This document shows, one piece after another, positions 26,678-35,647 of a DNA stretch of 64,000 bases. The translations under genes and the position numbers were made by a program. Origin of the DNA: Haloterrigena gelatinilytica (GTDB taxonomy: Archaea; Halobacteriota; Halobacteria; Halobacteriales; Natrialbaceae); the NCBI RefSeq assembly GCF_013342145.1, contig NZ_JABUQZ010000001.1, positions 1,736,001-1,800,000 on the forward strand, in the 5' to 3' direction. The stretch's first letter is position 1. Each line of letters opens with the position of its first letter. The notes beneath the pieces were generated by a model. It was given only the letters and a program-made list of their open reading frames with translations, ran no database searches and was not told the DNA's origin.

Positions 26678-26932
26678 TTACTCGCCGAACAGTTCGTCGA
26701 CGGCGTCCCGCGCGACGAGCGCGGCGTCGTCGGCGACCCGTTCGGGGTCGGGATCGTCCGGACCTCCGGGCGCGTTCAGATAGACGTCGACCTCGAGGAC
26801 GCCGTCCTCGAAGGTGACGGTGACGTCGAGATCACGCACTGCCGATTGCTTGTACTGCGAGAAGACGTAGCCTTCCGCAGCGTCGGAGGCCGTCTGCACG
26901 ACCTCCTCGTCGGTCGGTTCGCCGGTCGACAT
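26678..26932 (-). CDS. DUF3194 family protein
   Basis: 84 residues matching the small archaeal family that follows prefoldin beta in many archaea: acidic N-terminal helix (PTDEEVVQTASDAAEGYVFS) then a strand-rich part (DLDVTVTFEDGVLEVDVYLN) and a closing helix. Its ATG directly abuts the pfdB stop codon (TAA then ATG), so the pair is translationally linked. The role is unknown; position suggests a link to protein folding or translation. Confidence 0.85.
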   Translation of the reverse strand: MSTGEPTDEEVVQTASDAAEGYVFSQYKQSAVRDLDVTVTFEDGVLEVDVYLNAPGGPDDPDPERVADDAALVARDAVDELFGE

Positions 26933-27334
26933 TTATGCGCCGCCTGCGCCCGGGCCGCCCGGACCGGCCGGGCCGCCCATGCCGCCGCCGGCGCCGCCGA
27001 GCAGTTCCTCGAGCTCGTCCTGGAGCTCCTCGAACTGATCCTGGACGCGCTCTTCCTGCTTCTCGAGGGTCTCGAGTCGGATCTCGAGGGAGTCGACCTT
27101 CTCTTCGAGGTCCTCCTCGGCCTCGTCGTACTCGGTCTCGACGAGCAGTTCGCCGACCTTGCGGTACATCGGCGTCTCGGCGTCGATCTCGTCGAGTTCC
27201 TCGAGGGCGTTCTCGGCTTCGGTGAGGTTCGATTCGGCTTCCTGCTTCTGGACGGCGACCTGCTGTGCGGTCTCCTGAAGGTCCTGAAGCTGTTCGATTT
27301 TCTCTTGTGCTTCCGGCGGCAGATTACCCTGCAT
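26933..27334 (-). CDS. pfdB: prefoldin beta subunit
   Basis: 133 residues: [20 protein letters not shown], a long coiled coil, a central beta hairpin region around [13 protein letters not shown], a second coiled coil and a Gly/Pro-rich tail ([15 protein letters not shown]). Prefoldin is a jellyfish-shaped hexamer of two alpha and four beta subunits that holds unfolded proteins for the thermosome. The open frame starts at 27397, but the family start is ATG 27334. It is adjacent to and upstream of the DUF3194 gene. Confidence 0.94.
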   Translation of the reverse strand: MQGNLPPEAQEKIEQLQDLQETAQQVAVQKQEAESNLTEAENALEELDEIDAETPMYRKVGELLVETEYDEAEEDLEEKVDSLEIRLETLEKQEERVQDQFEELQDELEELLGGAGGGMGGPAGPGGPGAGGA

Positions 27335-27441
27335 ACCTCGACCGTCGCCCTCCGGACTGATAAAGCCAAGCTTTGTCATCGACCGGAAAGTCGGCACCAG
27401 CAGCCCCCACGCCTATCCGTCGCGACGGCGTTGAACGGGCG

Positions 27442-28545
27442 ATGCGACGGCGCACGGCGCTCGCGACCGGCGGCGCCCTCCTCGCGGGACTGTCCGCCGG
27501 CTGCCTCGAGACGTTTCGCCGGGAGGACGCCTGGCGTGAACTCGTCGTCGATCCGCCCGAGGGCGTCTACGTCCCTCCCCACGCCGACGGGATGGTGACC
27601 TACGGGACCGCGACCGCCGGCGGGCGCGAGATCGGCCTGCTGGCGTCCCGCCCGCACTCCTTTTGGATCGTTGCCGACGCCGAGCGCAATCGAGCGGATA
27701 TCCGCTCTCGCCACGACGTCCACCTGATGGCGACCGTCCGGGACGCCGAGACCGGGACCTTCGTCCCGGCGTCGGTGCGGACGGCGATCCGGACGCGCGG
27801 CGACGCTACCGACTCCCGTGATGACGCCGCCGCGACGGTCGACGAGCGATCGCTCTGGCCGATGCTCTCCCAGCGGATGGGTCCCCACTACGGCGACAAC
27901 GTTCCGCTCGAGGGCGACGGCCGGTATACGGCGACGATCCGGATCGGGGCGACGACCGCGGACGCGATCGGCGGCGTCGCCGACGGCCTCGAGACCGAGA
28001 CGAGCGTCGAGATCGACTTCGCGTTCGAGACCGACGAGATCGAGGACGTGGAGCGCCGGTTGATCGACGAGGACGAGGGCCGCGGCGAGGCCGACGCGCT
28101 CGAGCCGATGGGTCACGCCGTCGGCGCGGAGAACAGTGACAAGCGCGATCGGGAATCAGCCGCGACGCTCGGCCGCGCGACGAGCGCCGACGTCGAGTAC
28201 GCCGCGACGCTCCTCGACGGCGACGCCGCCGATCGCTCCGAAACTGATCGGCCGGTCCTCGCGGTGACGGCCCGAACGGTCCACAACGCGTATCCGCTCC
28301 CCTTCGCCTCGCTCTCCGCGGCGGTCTCTCGAGGCGGCGAACGAGTCGCGAGCGCGCAACTCGAGGAGGCGATCGACGCCCGGCTCGGCCACTGCTACCG
28401 GACGGCCGTCGACCCGTCCCTCCTCGACGGCGCCGACGAGCTCGCGATCGACCTCGAGACGCCGCCGCAGGTGGCGCGCCACGAGGGGTACGAAACCGCG
28501 TTTCTCGAGGGCGATTCGGTGACGATGGCGCTCGACGCGCCCTAA
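27442..28545 (+). CDS. Tat-exported lipoprotein with Tp34/P19-like iron-transport domain
   Basis: 367 residues. MRRRTALATGGALLAGLSAG followed by Cys gives a twin-arginine lipoprotein signal. The first folded domain (about 45-200) shows the Tp34/P19 pattern: HLMATVRDAETGTFVP and the hallmark MLSQRMGPHYGDNVPL near residue 150, in which His/Met ligands bind copper or iron in bacterial FTR1-associated proteins. The C-terminal half (about 215-365) is a second beta-rich domain, LAVTARTVHNAYPLPF. It probably binds metal outside the cell. No FTR1 permease is adjacent. ATG 27442 is set by the signal peptide. It is divergent from pfdB. Confidence 0.75.
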   Translation: MRRRTALATGGALLAGLSAGCLETFRREDAWRELVVDPPEGVYVPPHADGMVTYGTATAGGREIGLLASRPHSFWIVADAERNRADIRSRHDVHLMATVRDAETGTFVPASVRTAIRTRGDATDSRDDAAATVDERSLWPMLSQRMGPHYGDNVPLEGDGRYTATIRIGATTADAIGGVADGLETETSVEIDFAFETDEIEDVERRLIDEDEGRGEADALEPMGHAVGAENSDKRDRESAATLGRATSADVEYAATLLDGDAADRSETDRPVLAVTARTVHNAYPLPFASLSAAVSRGGERVASAQLEEAIDARLGHCYRTAVDPSLLDGADELAIDLETPPQVARHEGYETAFLEGDSVTMALDAP

Positions 28546-28569
28546 GCGGGGTCGACGCGCCGCGATTGC

Positions 28570-29070
28570 TCACTCGAGGTGTCCGGCGTCGGCGTTTCTC
28601 GGCCGGACGGCGCCGTCGGTCGCTCGCAGGAGGCCCAGCCCGAGCGCGAGCATGATGACGCTGACGACGACCCAGTGGGGATTCCACGCCTCGGTCCCGT
28701 GGACGACGTTGTGCAGGTCGAGCACGTAGTGGTCGACGACCCCGTCGTAGACGTTGAACAGGCCCGCGCCGACGAGGATCGAGCCGAGCAGGTACGTCGT
28801 CGAGAAGCGGCGGTCCGTGCCGTTGACCACGCGCCAGAGCAGTCCGAAGCCGACGCACGTGATGGCGAGCGTGGCGATCAGAAACAGGCCGTCGAACATC
28901 ACGTTCGTCCGGTAGCCGTCGAGACTGTAGGGATCGTAGTAGCCCGACAGCAGGTGGTGGGTCTGTAACGTGAGGTGGAAGATCACGGTGTCGACGACGG
29001 CACCGAATCCGAAGCCGATCGTTCCTCCCGCGAGCAGGAGTCGCCGCCGCAGGCTGTCAGCCGTCGCCAT
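28570..29070 (-). CDS. DUF2243 family membrane protein
   Basis: 166 residues with four transmembrane helices. Family blocks seen: GFGFGAVVDTVIFHLTLQTHHLLSGYYDP, NVMFDGLFLIATL, GLFNVYDGVVDHYVLDLHNV; several conserved His residues lie near the membrane faces. Function unknown in all members I know of. It converges on the iron-binding lipoprotein with 24 bases between, and lies between pcc1 and pfdB, splitting that conserved group. Confidence 0.85.
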   Translation of the reverse strand: MATADSLRRRLLLAGGTIGFGFGAVVDTVIFHLTLQTHHLLSGYYDPYSLDGYRTNVMFDGLFLIATLAITCVGFGLLWRVVNGTDRRFSTTYLLGSILVGAGLFNVYDGVVDHYVLDLHNVVHGTEAWNPHWVVVSVIMLALGLGLLRATDGAVRPRNADAGHLE

Positions 29071-29184
29071 ACCGATGCGTCGGTGCCGACGGGCAAAAAT
29101 CGAAAACCAGCACCTGCACCGTCGATAGCGGCGCCGGTCGCGGCCGACGACGATCGCAGCGCCTGCGGTAACGGCCGCAGCCGC

Positions 29185-29448
29185 CTACGACTCGAGGGCC
29201 GCCGTTCCGGTATCGGCCGCGCGTTCGGCGACGTCGACCAGCGTAAACCAGGTGTTCAGCGCCGCCCGCAGGGCGATCACGTCCGCCGCGTCGATCTCGA
29301 TCCGGACGGTCGAGCCGTCGCGGTCGATGGTCGTCTGCGAACGGTCGTCGTCGATCTCGCCGACCTCGCGGGCGACGCTCTCGGCGACGAGCCGTGCGCG
29401 AGACGGCGTCTCGTAGTCGAACTCGAGAGTCGCGTCGTGAGAAGGCAC
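29185..29448 (-). CDS. pcc1: KEOPS complex subunit Pcc1
   Basis: 87 residues, the small dimerising subunit of KEOPS, which makes the universal t6A modification at tRNA position 37. The pattern is beta-alpha: HDATLEFDYETPSRARLVAES, then VRIEIDAADVIALRAALNTWFTLVDVAE. It begins 6 bases after the rpoP stop in the group L37ae-rpoP-pcc1, the usual archaeal order. Confidence 0.9.
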   Translation of the reverse strand: MPSHDATLEFDYETPSRARLVAESVAREVGEIDDDRSQTTIDRDGSTVRIEIDAADVIALRAALNTWFTLVDVAERAADTGTAALES

Positions 29449-29454
29449 GCGCGG

Positions 29455-29589
29455 TTACTGGACGTCGACTTCCTTGACGTCCCGGCTGCGCTCTTTCAGG
29501 AGCACGCGGTGGCCACAGTAGGGACAGCGGACGCCACCGTACTCGTCGAGCTGGACGTCGCGTTTACAGCGGGAGCACTTGTAACTCAT
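29455..29589 (-). CDS. rpoP: DNA-directed RNA polymerase subunit P (Rpb12-like)
   Basis: 44 residues starting [12 protein letters not shown]. One zinc ribbon with Cys5, Cys8, Cys22 and Cys25 (CSRC...CPYC), followed by a basic tail. The subunit bridges RpoB/D/L-type subunits and helps open the promoter. It lies 15 bases after the L37ae gene and 6 before pcc1 on the same strand. Unlike the neighbouring ribosomal protein, its cysteines are intact. Confidence 0.95.
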   Translation of the reverse strand: MSYKCSRCKRDVQLDEYGGVRCPYCGHRVLLKERSRDVKEVDVQ

Positions 29590-29604
29590 ACTGGCTCGAG
29601 AGGG

Positions 29605-29868
29605 TTACTCGTCGTCCTCGGCGAGCGCTGCGCGAATCGATCGCTTGACGGTGCGGCCGGCGGGGGTCTCCGGACGGTAGGCGCCGCCGGTGAAGACCTC
29701 GCCGGTCTCCTCGTTCTTCCAGATGCCGGTGCCGACGCGGGTGACGTCGTCGCCGTCGACCTCGGCGCTCTGCATGTCGTCTTCGATCTCGCTGACGCGA
29801 CGTCGGGCGACGCGACCGTAGCGTGCACCGAACCGGCCCGCGCTACCGACGCTTCCTTTCTTGGCCAT
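29605..29868 (-). CDS. rpl37ae: 50S ribosomal protein L37ae, cysteine-free form
   Basis: 87 residues. The N-terminal block [30 protein letters not shown] and the C-terminal [20 protein letters not shown] are characteristic of L37ae. Between them the family normally has a C2-C2 zinc ribbon; here the segment reads [20 protein letters not shown] with no cysteine at all. The fold is thus kept without zinc, as in the C-minus variants known for several zinc-ribbon ribosomal proteins. First gene of the L37ae-rpoP-pcc1 operon, with a TATA-like box about 30 bases upstream. Confidence 0.92.
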   Translation of the reverse strand: MAKKGSVGSAGRFGARYGRVARRRVSEIEDDMQSAEVDGDDVTRVGTGIWKNEETGEVFTGGAYRPETPAGRTVKRSIRAALAEDDE

Positions 29869-29893
29869 AGTAGGGCTAGCTATCGGCAGCGGA

Positions 29894-29901
29894 TTCTTAA
29901 A
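29894..29901 (-). promoter_or_regulatory. TATA-like box of the L37ae-rpoP-pcc1 operon
   Basis: TTTAAGAA on the minus strand, centred about 30 bases before the ATG at 29868. Confidence 0.5.
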
Positions 29902-29979
29902 CCTGTTGAGTTCGGCCGGCTTCGACGCGCCGTCTGAGGGATGAGCGCGCCGGCGGCGATCGGCTCGCCCCGCTCGCGG

Positions 29980-30183
29980 TCACTCCGTCGCCTCCTCGGC
30001 GACCGGCCCGGCGAGCAGTTCCCGGAAGACGAGCGACAGCGCGGCGAGGTAGCCGACGGGGGCGAGGGGAGCGGCCAGCAGTCCCGTCCCGATGCCCGTC
30101 AGCGCGATAGCCGATCGGAGGACGAGCCCACTCAACGCGAGCAGTGGAATCGCAGCCAGCACGGCGTCGGGACGCTCGAACAT
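29980..30183 (-). CDS. small two-helix membrane protein
   Basis: 67 residues: MFERPDAVLAAIPLLALSGL, then a second hydrophobic stretch (GTGLLAAPLAPVGYLAALSLVF) and a short acidic end. Two transmembrane helices are likely. No known function. An AT-rich region directly upstream (30187-30205) may hold its promoter. It lies upstream of the L37ae operon on the same strand with about 110 bases between. Confidence 0.6.
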   Translation of the reverse strand: MFERPDAVLAAIPLLALSGLVLRSAIALTGIGTGLLAAPLAPVGYLAALSLVFRELLAGPVAEEATE

Positions 30184-30370
30184 GGCTAATTATATCTAAT
30201 TACACCCGGTCGGATAAGGGCCTGAGAACCAGCAGAGACTGTCTCTTCCATCAGGTAGTGACAATATTTACGCGAACGGCGTCGAGAACGGGCGCGGCCG
30301 TCGCTGGTGACGATGCTCCGACCGCGATAACGGCGACGGCGATACCGGACTCTCGCAGCGGATGGGGACG

Positions 30371-31132
30371 TTACTGAAACTCGGCGTCGGTCAGCACTTC
30401 GTTGAGATCCGCGCGAATCCGCTCGCCCATCTCCCGATCGCGCGCGGTCGTGACGACGCGGTTCTCCTGGACGCTCGAGCCGTCCCGCAGGAGCATGCGA
30501 ACGTTGCCGCCGTCGTCCGCGCGGGTAACTTTCGCGCGAAGTCCCGACTGGGAGCCCTTCCCGCCGGCGTCGATCGGCCCCGGAATGACCTTCTTGACGT
30601 GGGGGTGGCCGGCGACGGTCCGGATCGCCCGCATCCCCGTCCGCCCGCCGATCAGCGTCGAGTGGCTGCCGCCGATCTTTTCGGCGGGCGGCGTCTGGAC
30701 GACGTCCAACGCGCGGTTGCCCCGCCGCTCGAGGACGGCGTCGACGGGATCCTCGTCCTCGACGCGGTAGAACTGGTGGTGGATGTCCTCGCGGACGGCC
30801 TGGATCACCGCCCGATCGCCGCCGGCGTAGACCTCTTCGGGTCGTTTCCGGCGGATCTCGTCGCCGATCAACCCCGCGAAGTTCCGGAGTTCGACGACCT
30901 CGTTCTCGCCGTCTTCGGGCATCGTGGTGATCGTCGTCTCGCCCAGAATCGGATCGTCGTCCCGCCTCGCCGAGTCGGCGTCGTCTCCGCCGTCGCCGTC
31001 GGCCGCGAGCATCGTCAGTGTCGCGCGTTCGCGTGCCGCCTCGAGGACGATCGCTTCCGTGTTGGCTTCCCGGCAGACGAGACAGAAATCGCCGGGTTTC
31101 TCGAGCGGCGATGCGCAGTGGCGACACTCCAT
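30371..31132 (-). CDS. DUF2103-like archaeal protein with N-terminal zinc ribbon
   Basis: 253 residues. The N-terminus MECRHCASPL...FCLVCREAN forms a Cys4 zinc ribbon (Cys3, Cys6 and a second CxxC). The main domain (about 95-250) is basic in part: IRTVAGHPHVKKVIPGPIDA and GGSHSTLIGGRTGM. It resembles an archaeal conserved family often annotated as metal-binding. Nucleic-acid binding is plausible from the ribbon but is inference. ATG 31132 is set by the ribbon; the frame is open for another 19 residues. Confidence 0.65.
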   Translation of the reverse strand: MECRHCASPLEKPGDFCLVCREANTEAIVLEAARERATLTMLAADGDGGDDADSARRDDDPILGETTITTMPEDGENEVVELRNFAGLIGDEIRRKRPEEVYAGGDRAVIQAVREDIHHQFYRVEDEDPVDAVLERRGNRALDVVQTPPAEKIGGSHSTLIGGRTGMRAIRTVAGHPHVKKVIPGPIDAGGKGSQSGLRAKVTRADDGGNVRMLLRDGSSVQENRVVTTARDREMGERIRADLNEVLTDAEFQ

Positions 31133-31259
31133 ATCGACCGTTCGAGTGAGGGATGTAAAACAGGCGCGTTTTCGACCAATCCGGTTCACGGCCCGTCTCC
31201 GGCGACGGTCGCGCCGTCGGTAACGCTCCGCACTCCCTCGTTCTGCGGCCCGGCGGCCG

Positions 31260-32096
31260 CTACAGAATGTCCTCGAGAATCTTCGCCACCGCGTCCGTTT
31301 CCACGACGTCGTAGGGGACCCGCATCGGCGAGACCGAGAGCTGCCCCTCGAGCAGCGCGTGCCGGTCCGTGTCCTCGGGGTCGGGGATGTCCCGGTTGGC
31401 CATCTGCTGCCAGAGCCGGTTCGTGAGCTGGAACTCCCCGTTCTCGAGGGCGGCGTCCATCTCGTACACCTCCGTCGGCCGGGTGAGTTCGACCCCCTCG
31501 CTCTCGACGTCCGGCCGCGGGACGTTGACGTTCAGGTAGTCGACGCGGTCGAACAGCCCGGTTCCGGGCACCCCCGCGGCGAGCGCGGCGGCGATCTCGC
31601 CCGCGTGCTCGAAGTCAGCGGGCTCGAGTTCCGACTCCATGCCCAGCGTGTCCATCGAGACGGCGATCGAGGGCGTCCCGAGGAACGCCGCCTCCATGGC
31701 GGCGCTGACGGTCCCCGACCGCGAGAAGACGTAGGCACCGAGGTTCGCCCCGGAGTTACAGCCGGAGACGACGAGGTCGGGTCGGGGCTCGAGGGCGTTG
31801 ACGCCGACGATGGCGCAGTCGCAGGGCGTCCCGTCGACGGCGTAGCCGAGTTCGTGGTCGACGTGGGGGACCGGCGAGGTGAAGCCGTCGGCCTCGAGGT
31901 CGATCGAGCGGTCGTCGCTCTCGGACCCGGTCCGCCCGTAGGAGAGCGACCGGCCGACGGCGCTCTGGTTGCGGTCGGGCGCGATGACGGTTACTGTTGC
32001 AACCTCGGTCAGGGCGTCGTACAGCGCCCGGATGCCGGGCGCGTCGATCCCGTCGTCGTTCGTCAGGAGGACGTGGGGCGCGTCGTGGGGATCCAT
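31260..32096 (-). CDS. surE: 5'/3'-nucleotidase SurE
   Basis: 278 residues. SurE hydrolyses phosphate from nucleoside monophosphates and related substrates with a divalent metal. The active site is clear: LLTNDDGIDAPGIRAL (the paired Asp), SGCNSGANLG and GTVSAAMEAAFLG. Family C-terminal parts, VNVNVPRP and the final TDAVAKILEDIL, are present. ATG 32096 (MDPHDAPHVLLTNDDG) is preferred to one six codons earlier. It is read in the same direction as the zinc-ribbon membrane protein upstream. Confidence 0.95.
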   Translation of the reverse strand: MDPHDAPHVLLTNDDGIDAPGIRALYDALTEVATVTVIAPDRNQSAVGRSLSYGRTGSESDDRSIDLEADGFTSPVPHVDHELGYAVDGTPCDCAIVGVNALEPRPDLVVSGCNSGANLGAYVFSRSGTVSAAMEAAFLGTPSIAVSMDTLGMESELEPADFEHAGEIAAALAAGVPGTGLFDRVDYLNVNVPRPDVESEGVELTRPTEVYEMDAALENGEFQLTNRLWQQMANRDIPDPEDTDRHALLEGQLSVSPMRVPYDVVETDAVAKILEDIL

Positions 32097-32167
32097 TCGT
32101 CGTAGTCGTGGCATGGACGGCGAGCTACCTATCGGTTCGGTTCCGCGGCGACGCGTCCGCGGGCGGC

Positions 32168-32677
32168 TCAGGAACCGGTGTCGAACGTGTCAGTCCCGTC
32201 GTCGACCGCGCCGGCCCCACTGTCGACCGCGTCGGTCCGCTCTCCGACCGCGTCGGCGAGTCTCGTCCCGCAGTTCGGACAGTACCGCGAGCCCGCGTCG
32301 ACGGCGGCCTCGCAGTCGGGACAGACGACGGTGGCGCTCGAGGAACGTCCGCTCGCGAGGTCTTCGCCGCAGTCCGGGCAGTAGGCGGCGTCCGGCGAGG
32401 CGCTGGCGCCGCAGTTCGGACAGTCCCGGCCGTCCTCCCAGAGGACGCGCCGCCGGGAGTTCGCGACGTAGTTGTAGGCGCCCCAGACGACGTTTCCGAG
32501 TCCCATCGAGAACCAGAACGTCAGGATCGCGACCAGCAGGTGCGAGACCAGCGATCCGAACTCTCGGTCGACCATCACCACGTGATCGGGCGCCTCCTCC
32601 TCGATCGTCCACCCCCGAGCGACGAGCTCGTCGATCTCCCGTTGCAGTCGCGTACTTCGCGCGGATGTGCTGCGCAT
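32168..32677 (-). CDS. membrane protein with double zinc ribbon
   Basis: 169 residues. Residues about 10-40 form a small domain (LQREIDELVARGWTIEEEAP), followed by one long hydrophobic segment (about 45-72, SHLLVAILTFWFSMGLGNVV), then two zinc ribbons, CPNC...CPDC and CPDC...CPNC, and a disordered acidic tail. This layout is common in haloarchaeal membrane proteins of unknown role; the ribbons may be protein-interaction modules. Separated from surE by 71 bases. Confidence 0.7.
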   Translation of the reverse strand: MRSTSARSTRLQREIDELVARGWTIEEEAPDHVVMVDREFGSLVSHLLVAILTFWFSMGLGNVVWGAYNYVANSRRRVLWEDGRDCPNCGASASPDAAYCPDCGEDLASGRSSSATVVCPDCEAAVDAGSRYCPNCGTRLADAVGERTDAVDSGAGAVDDGTDTFDTGS

Positions 32678-32849
32678 GGGGGTTGTAGGACTCCAGCGGA
32701 CAAAAGCCTAGTAGCGGTCGTCGCTGCACCTTTGCGGGTCGCACTCGCCGAGAACGTCGGTCGCCTTTCCGAGACCCGTCGCCGGGAGCGGCGTTCGCAC
32801 GCGCTGATAGAACGCGCCAGTTTACCCTCGAGGGCGTCCTACGGGACGT

Positions 32850-33377
32850 ATGATCGACTTCGTTCAGTCCGTCACGATGGCCGTCTCGATCGCCCAGGCG
32901 AATCCGAACCCGGGAGTCGACGTCGACGTCGGCGCGCCGGTCGGTCTCGTCGGCGGCGCGGTCGGCGCGTTCCTGACCACGCTGGTCGTCGGCGCGATTC
33001 TGGTCGCGATCGCCCCCGCGTACACGGAGCGGATGATGGCCGCCGTCCTCGAGGATCCGTTCGGCGCCTTCCTCTACGGGATCCTCTCGCTGCTCGCACT
33101 CGGCCTCCTCACCTTCCTGCTAGTCATCACGATCGTCGGCATCTTCGTCGCGATTCCGCTCGTCCTCGTCGCCTACCTGGTGTGGGCGGTCGGCGCCGCC
33201 GTCGGCTACCTCGCCATCGCCGAGCGGCTGGTCGGCCGCGACGACGGCTGGCTGACGCCGTTGCTCGTCGCCGCCGCCATCAACGGCGCGCTCGCGCTGA
33301 CCGGGATCGGCGGCCTGATTTCGCTCTGCGTCGGCGCCGCCGGCTTCGGCATCGTCCTCCGGGACGCGCTCGCGTAA
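32850..33377 (+). CDS. multi-pass membrane protein
   Basis: 175 residues with about four hydrophobic helices (around 28-55, 78-98, 100-122, 140-170) and Gly-rich packing, for example GGAVGAFLTTLVVGAILVAI. Short cytoplasmic loop AYTERMMAAVLEDPFGAF. No catalytic motif; resembles small archaeal and bacterial membrane proteins found next to polymer-forming (bactofilin-like) proteins, but no such partner is here. It converges on the next gene with 6 bases between. Confidence 0.65.
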   Translation: MIDFVQSVTMAVSIAQANPNPGVDVDVGAPVGLVGGAVGAFLTTLVVGAILVAIAPAYTERMMAAVLEDPFGAFLYGILSLLALGLLTFLLVITIVGIFVAIPLVLVAYLVWAVGAAVGYLAIAERLVGRDDGWLTPLLVAAAINGALALTGIGGLISLCVGAAGFGIVLRDALA

Positions 33378-33383
33378 GAAGCG

Positions 33384-33770
33384 TTACCACGGAACGAACC
33401 GACGGAGGCGGGCGAGGATCGACGGCTCCTCGCGGCGGACGCGCAGCGTCGCCCCCTCGGCTTCGAAGGCCGCTTCGGTCGCGGGGATCCGCTCGCCGTC
33501 GGGCAGCCGAACCGACTGTTCGCGGCAGGGCACCGTCCCGCCGCTGGTCGGCCCGAACGTCGGCGCGCGGGTCGTCGGCTCCGGGGCCGGCCGGTCGTAC
33601 TCGAGTTCGTACACCGTCGTCCCGTCGACGTCCAGTTTCCGCCAGTCGACGAGCGCGCGGTCCCCGCTCGTTCCGACGACGCCGGTTCCCCGCTCGGCGG
33701 CGCCGTCGCGGTCGCTTCGATCGTCGCGATCGTTCCGATCCGCGACGAATCCGTGGCCTCCCGAAGTCAT
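33384..33770 (-). CDS. haloarchaeal protein of unknown function
   Basis: 128 residues. The first 40 are charged and look disordered. The remainder is probably beta-rich: ALVDWRKLDVDGTTVYELEY and SVRLPDGERIPATEAAFEAE, ending in a basic LARLRRFVPW. I do not recognise the family. It starts 37 bases beyond the truD stop, so it may follow truD in one transcript. Confidence 0.55.
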   Translation of the reverse strand: MTSGGHGFVADRNDRDDRSDRDGAAERGTGVVGTSGDRALVDWRKLDVDGTTVYELEYDRPAPEPTTRAPTFGPTSGGTVPCREQSVRLPDGERIPATEAAFEAEGATLRVRREEPSILARLRRFVPW

Positions 33771-33807
33771 AGATTCACTTCGACACAGGGCCTCAAAAAT
33801 CTCCGCC

Positions 33808-35190
33808 TCATCCCAGGTCGACCGGATCGACCTTCAGGTACTCCCGGCAGACGACCGTCGCGTACGACCCCTTCGGCAGACCGAAGGAGAGGGTCAGCGG
33901 CTCGGTCTCGAGCGAGAGGGTCGTCCGCACCAGGATCGCGCGCCGGGTGCCGCTCGAGTAGAACTCGCCCGGCAGGTCGAAGTCGGCGGGCTCGAGATCC
34001 AGGTCGTCGAGGACGGCGCGTTCGATCTCGCCCTGCTCGCCGTCGGCGAGCTCCGTCTCGGTGCCCACGAGCGGCGCCGTGACGAACGCCCGGCCGCGCT
34101 CGCAGTGGCGCCGGACCGAGCGCACGCGACGGTCGGTGACCCGCTGGAGGCGGTCGGTGTCGGGCAGTTCGAGCCCCGCCGGCGCGTCGGTGTCCGCGAA
34201 GCAGGCCACGTCTCCCTCCACGGGTTCGTCGAACGGCAGCCCGCGCTCGAGGCGCGCCGAGAGCATCAGGTTGAACGCGTACGACTGGGCGGCGTGGACG
34301 AACAGCCGCTGGAGGTTGGAGGGGAGGCGCTCGAGGGCCGCGCGGTAGTCCGCGGGATCGGGCTCGCCGTCGACCTCGGCGAGCCCGTGACAGAGCGAGC
34401 GCTCGTAGCGCAGTCGGTTCGGGAACCGCTCGAGGGCTTCCTGCCAGTCGCGGGTCTCCTCGACGAACGCGCGGGCCTCCTGGGTGGACTCGGGCTCCGC
34501 GTCGGTGGGGTTCCCGAGGTAGGCCATCACCGCGCCGGCCCAGTCGCCGCGGACGATCTCGAGGCCGACCTCGTGGGTGACCGGGCGGCGGCTGCCGAAG
34601 CGCTGCTGGCCGAAGAAGTTGGGGACGCCGATCGAGACGGTCGTCTCGTCGTCGGCCGAGTCGTCGTTATCCGTCTCGTCGGCGCCGTTTTCGAGGCCCC
34701 CGAAGGCGTGCAGTTCGTCCGTGATCTCGGCCGCGCGCTGGGGGTCGTCGGGGTCGCTGACGACCAGTTCGAACTCGTTGCCCGCGAGGTCGCCGAACTC
34801 GAGCGACCGGCCCGCGCGGCCGACGACCTCGATGTCGGCGCCGCGGACGTCGGGGAGGTCCGCGGGGTCGGCGCCGTAGATCGAGAACAGCTGCGTGGTG
34901 ACCGCGTACTTGTCCTTCGTCCCGGCCCAGTTGACCCGCTCGCGGGAGACGCCGAGCGCGTCCGAGAGCCGGCCGACGAAGTCGTTGGTGTCCCAGCCCG
35001 ACAGCGTCGCGCGAACGACGAGGTAGGGGTAGGCGTCCGTCGCCGCGTCGACGGGCTGGGTGTCGAAGCGCTCGCGTTCGCGCACGCGGAAGTGGTCGTC
35101 GTCCGCGCGAAGGCGGCCGCCGACGCCGTCGGTATCGGTGACGTAGTGCTCCATGCCGACGGCCTGCTCCGTGGGATGTGCCGGGCGCAT
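33808..35190 (-). CDS. truD: tRNA pseudouridine(13) synthase TruD
   Basis: 460 residues. TruD converts U13 in the D-loop of some tRNAs to pseudouridine. The catalytic motif [10 protein letters not shown] is present with nucleophile Asp93; the TruD insertion region contains [20 protein letters not shown]. The C-terminal end [20 protein letters not shown] is typical. The family N-terminus [20 protein letters not shown] supports ATG 35190. Pth2 lies further upstream on the same strand with an 81-residue gene on the opposite strand between them. Confidence 0.95.
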   Translation of the reverse strand: MRPAHPTEQAVGMEHYVTDTDGVGGRLRADDDHFRVRERERFDTQPVDAATDAYPYLVVRATLSGWDTNDFVGRLSDALGVSRERVNWAGTKDKYAVTTQLFSIYGADPADLPDVRGADIEVVGRAGRSLEFGDLAGNEFELVVSDPDDPQRAAEITDELHAFGGLENGADETDNDDSADDETTVSIGVPNFFGQQRFGSRRPVTHEVGLEIVRGDWAGAVMAYLGNPTDAEPESTQEARAFVEETRDWQEALERFPNRLRYERSLCHGLAEVDGEPDPADYRAALERLPSNLQRLFVHAAQSYAFNLMLSARLERGLPFDEPVEGDVACFADTDAPAGLELPDTDRLQRVTDRRVRSVRRHCERGRAFVTAPLVGTETELADGEQGEIERAVLDDLDLEPADFDLPGEFYSSGTRRAILVRTTLSLETEPLTLSFGLPKGSYATVVCREYLKVDPVDLG

Positions 35191-35325
35191 GCTGGATGGC
35201 GGCGCTTAGGCGGCCGGGGATAAATCGGTTCGTTCTCGCCTCGAGCGGAACGCGAGCGAGTCGACCGGAGAGCGATGAGACGGGTGATCGAACGAGTTAT
35301 TGGACTGTTGACCGAACGCGGTCGT

Positions 35326-35571
35326 ATGGACGCGACCGACCTCCGGCGGCCGCTCGAGCTATCGGCCGGCCTGGCGATCGGAATCGGGCTCGTGGTGCTC
35401 GCGACGGGCGACTGGCCCAGATTCGGGTTCCTGCTCGGAATCGGCCTCGTTCCGATCACCATCATCGCGTTCGAGCGCATCGACGGGCCGCTCGAGGCGC
35501 GGACGGCGCGAATCGGCGCGATCGTCGTGGGCGGCGGACTCGTCGGGGCGGCGCTCTGGCTGGCGGCCTGA
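35326..35571 (+). CDS. small three-helix membrane protein
   Basis: 81 residues: MDATDLRRPLELSAGLAIGI, then hydrophobic segments at about 12-30, 34-50 and 62-80. Start ATG 35326 is preferred to one 17 codons earlier because a TATA-like GTTATT lies about 30 bases before it. It sits on the plus strand between truD and pth2, which are on the minus strand. Function unknown. Confidence 0.6.
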   Translation: MDATDLRRPLELSAGLAIGIGLVVLATGDWPRFGFLLGIGLVPITIIAFERIDGPLEARTARIGAIVVGGGLVGAALWLAA

Positions 35572-35647
35572 CGGGCGACGGCTCGGGTCTCGCTACTGCG
35601 GTCGGCGTCGTCGCGGACTCCGAGTCGGTGATCGGCTCGACGGAGTC

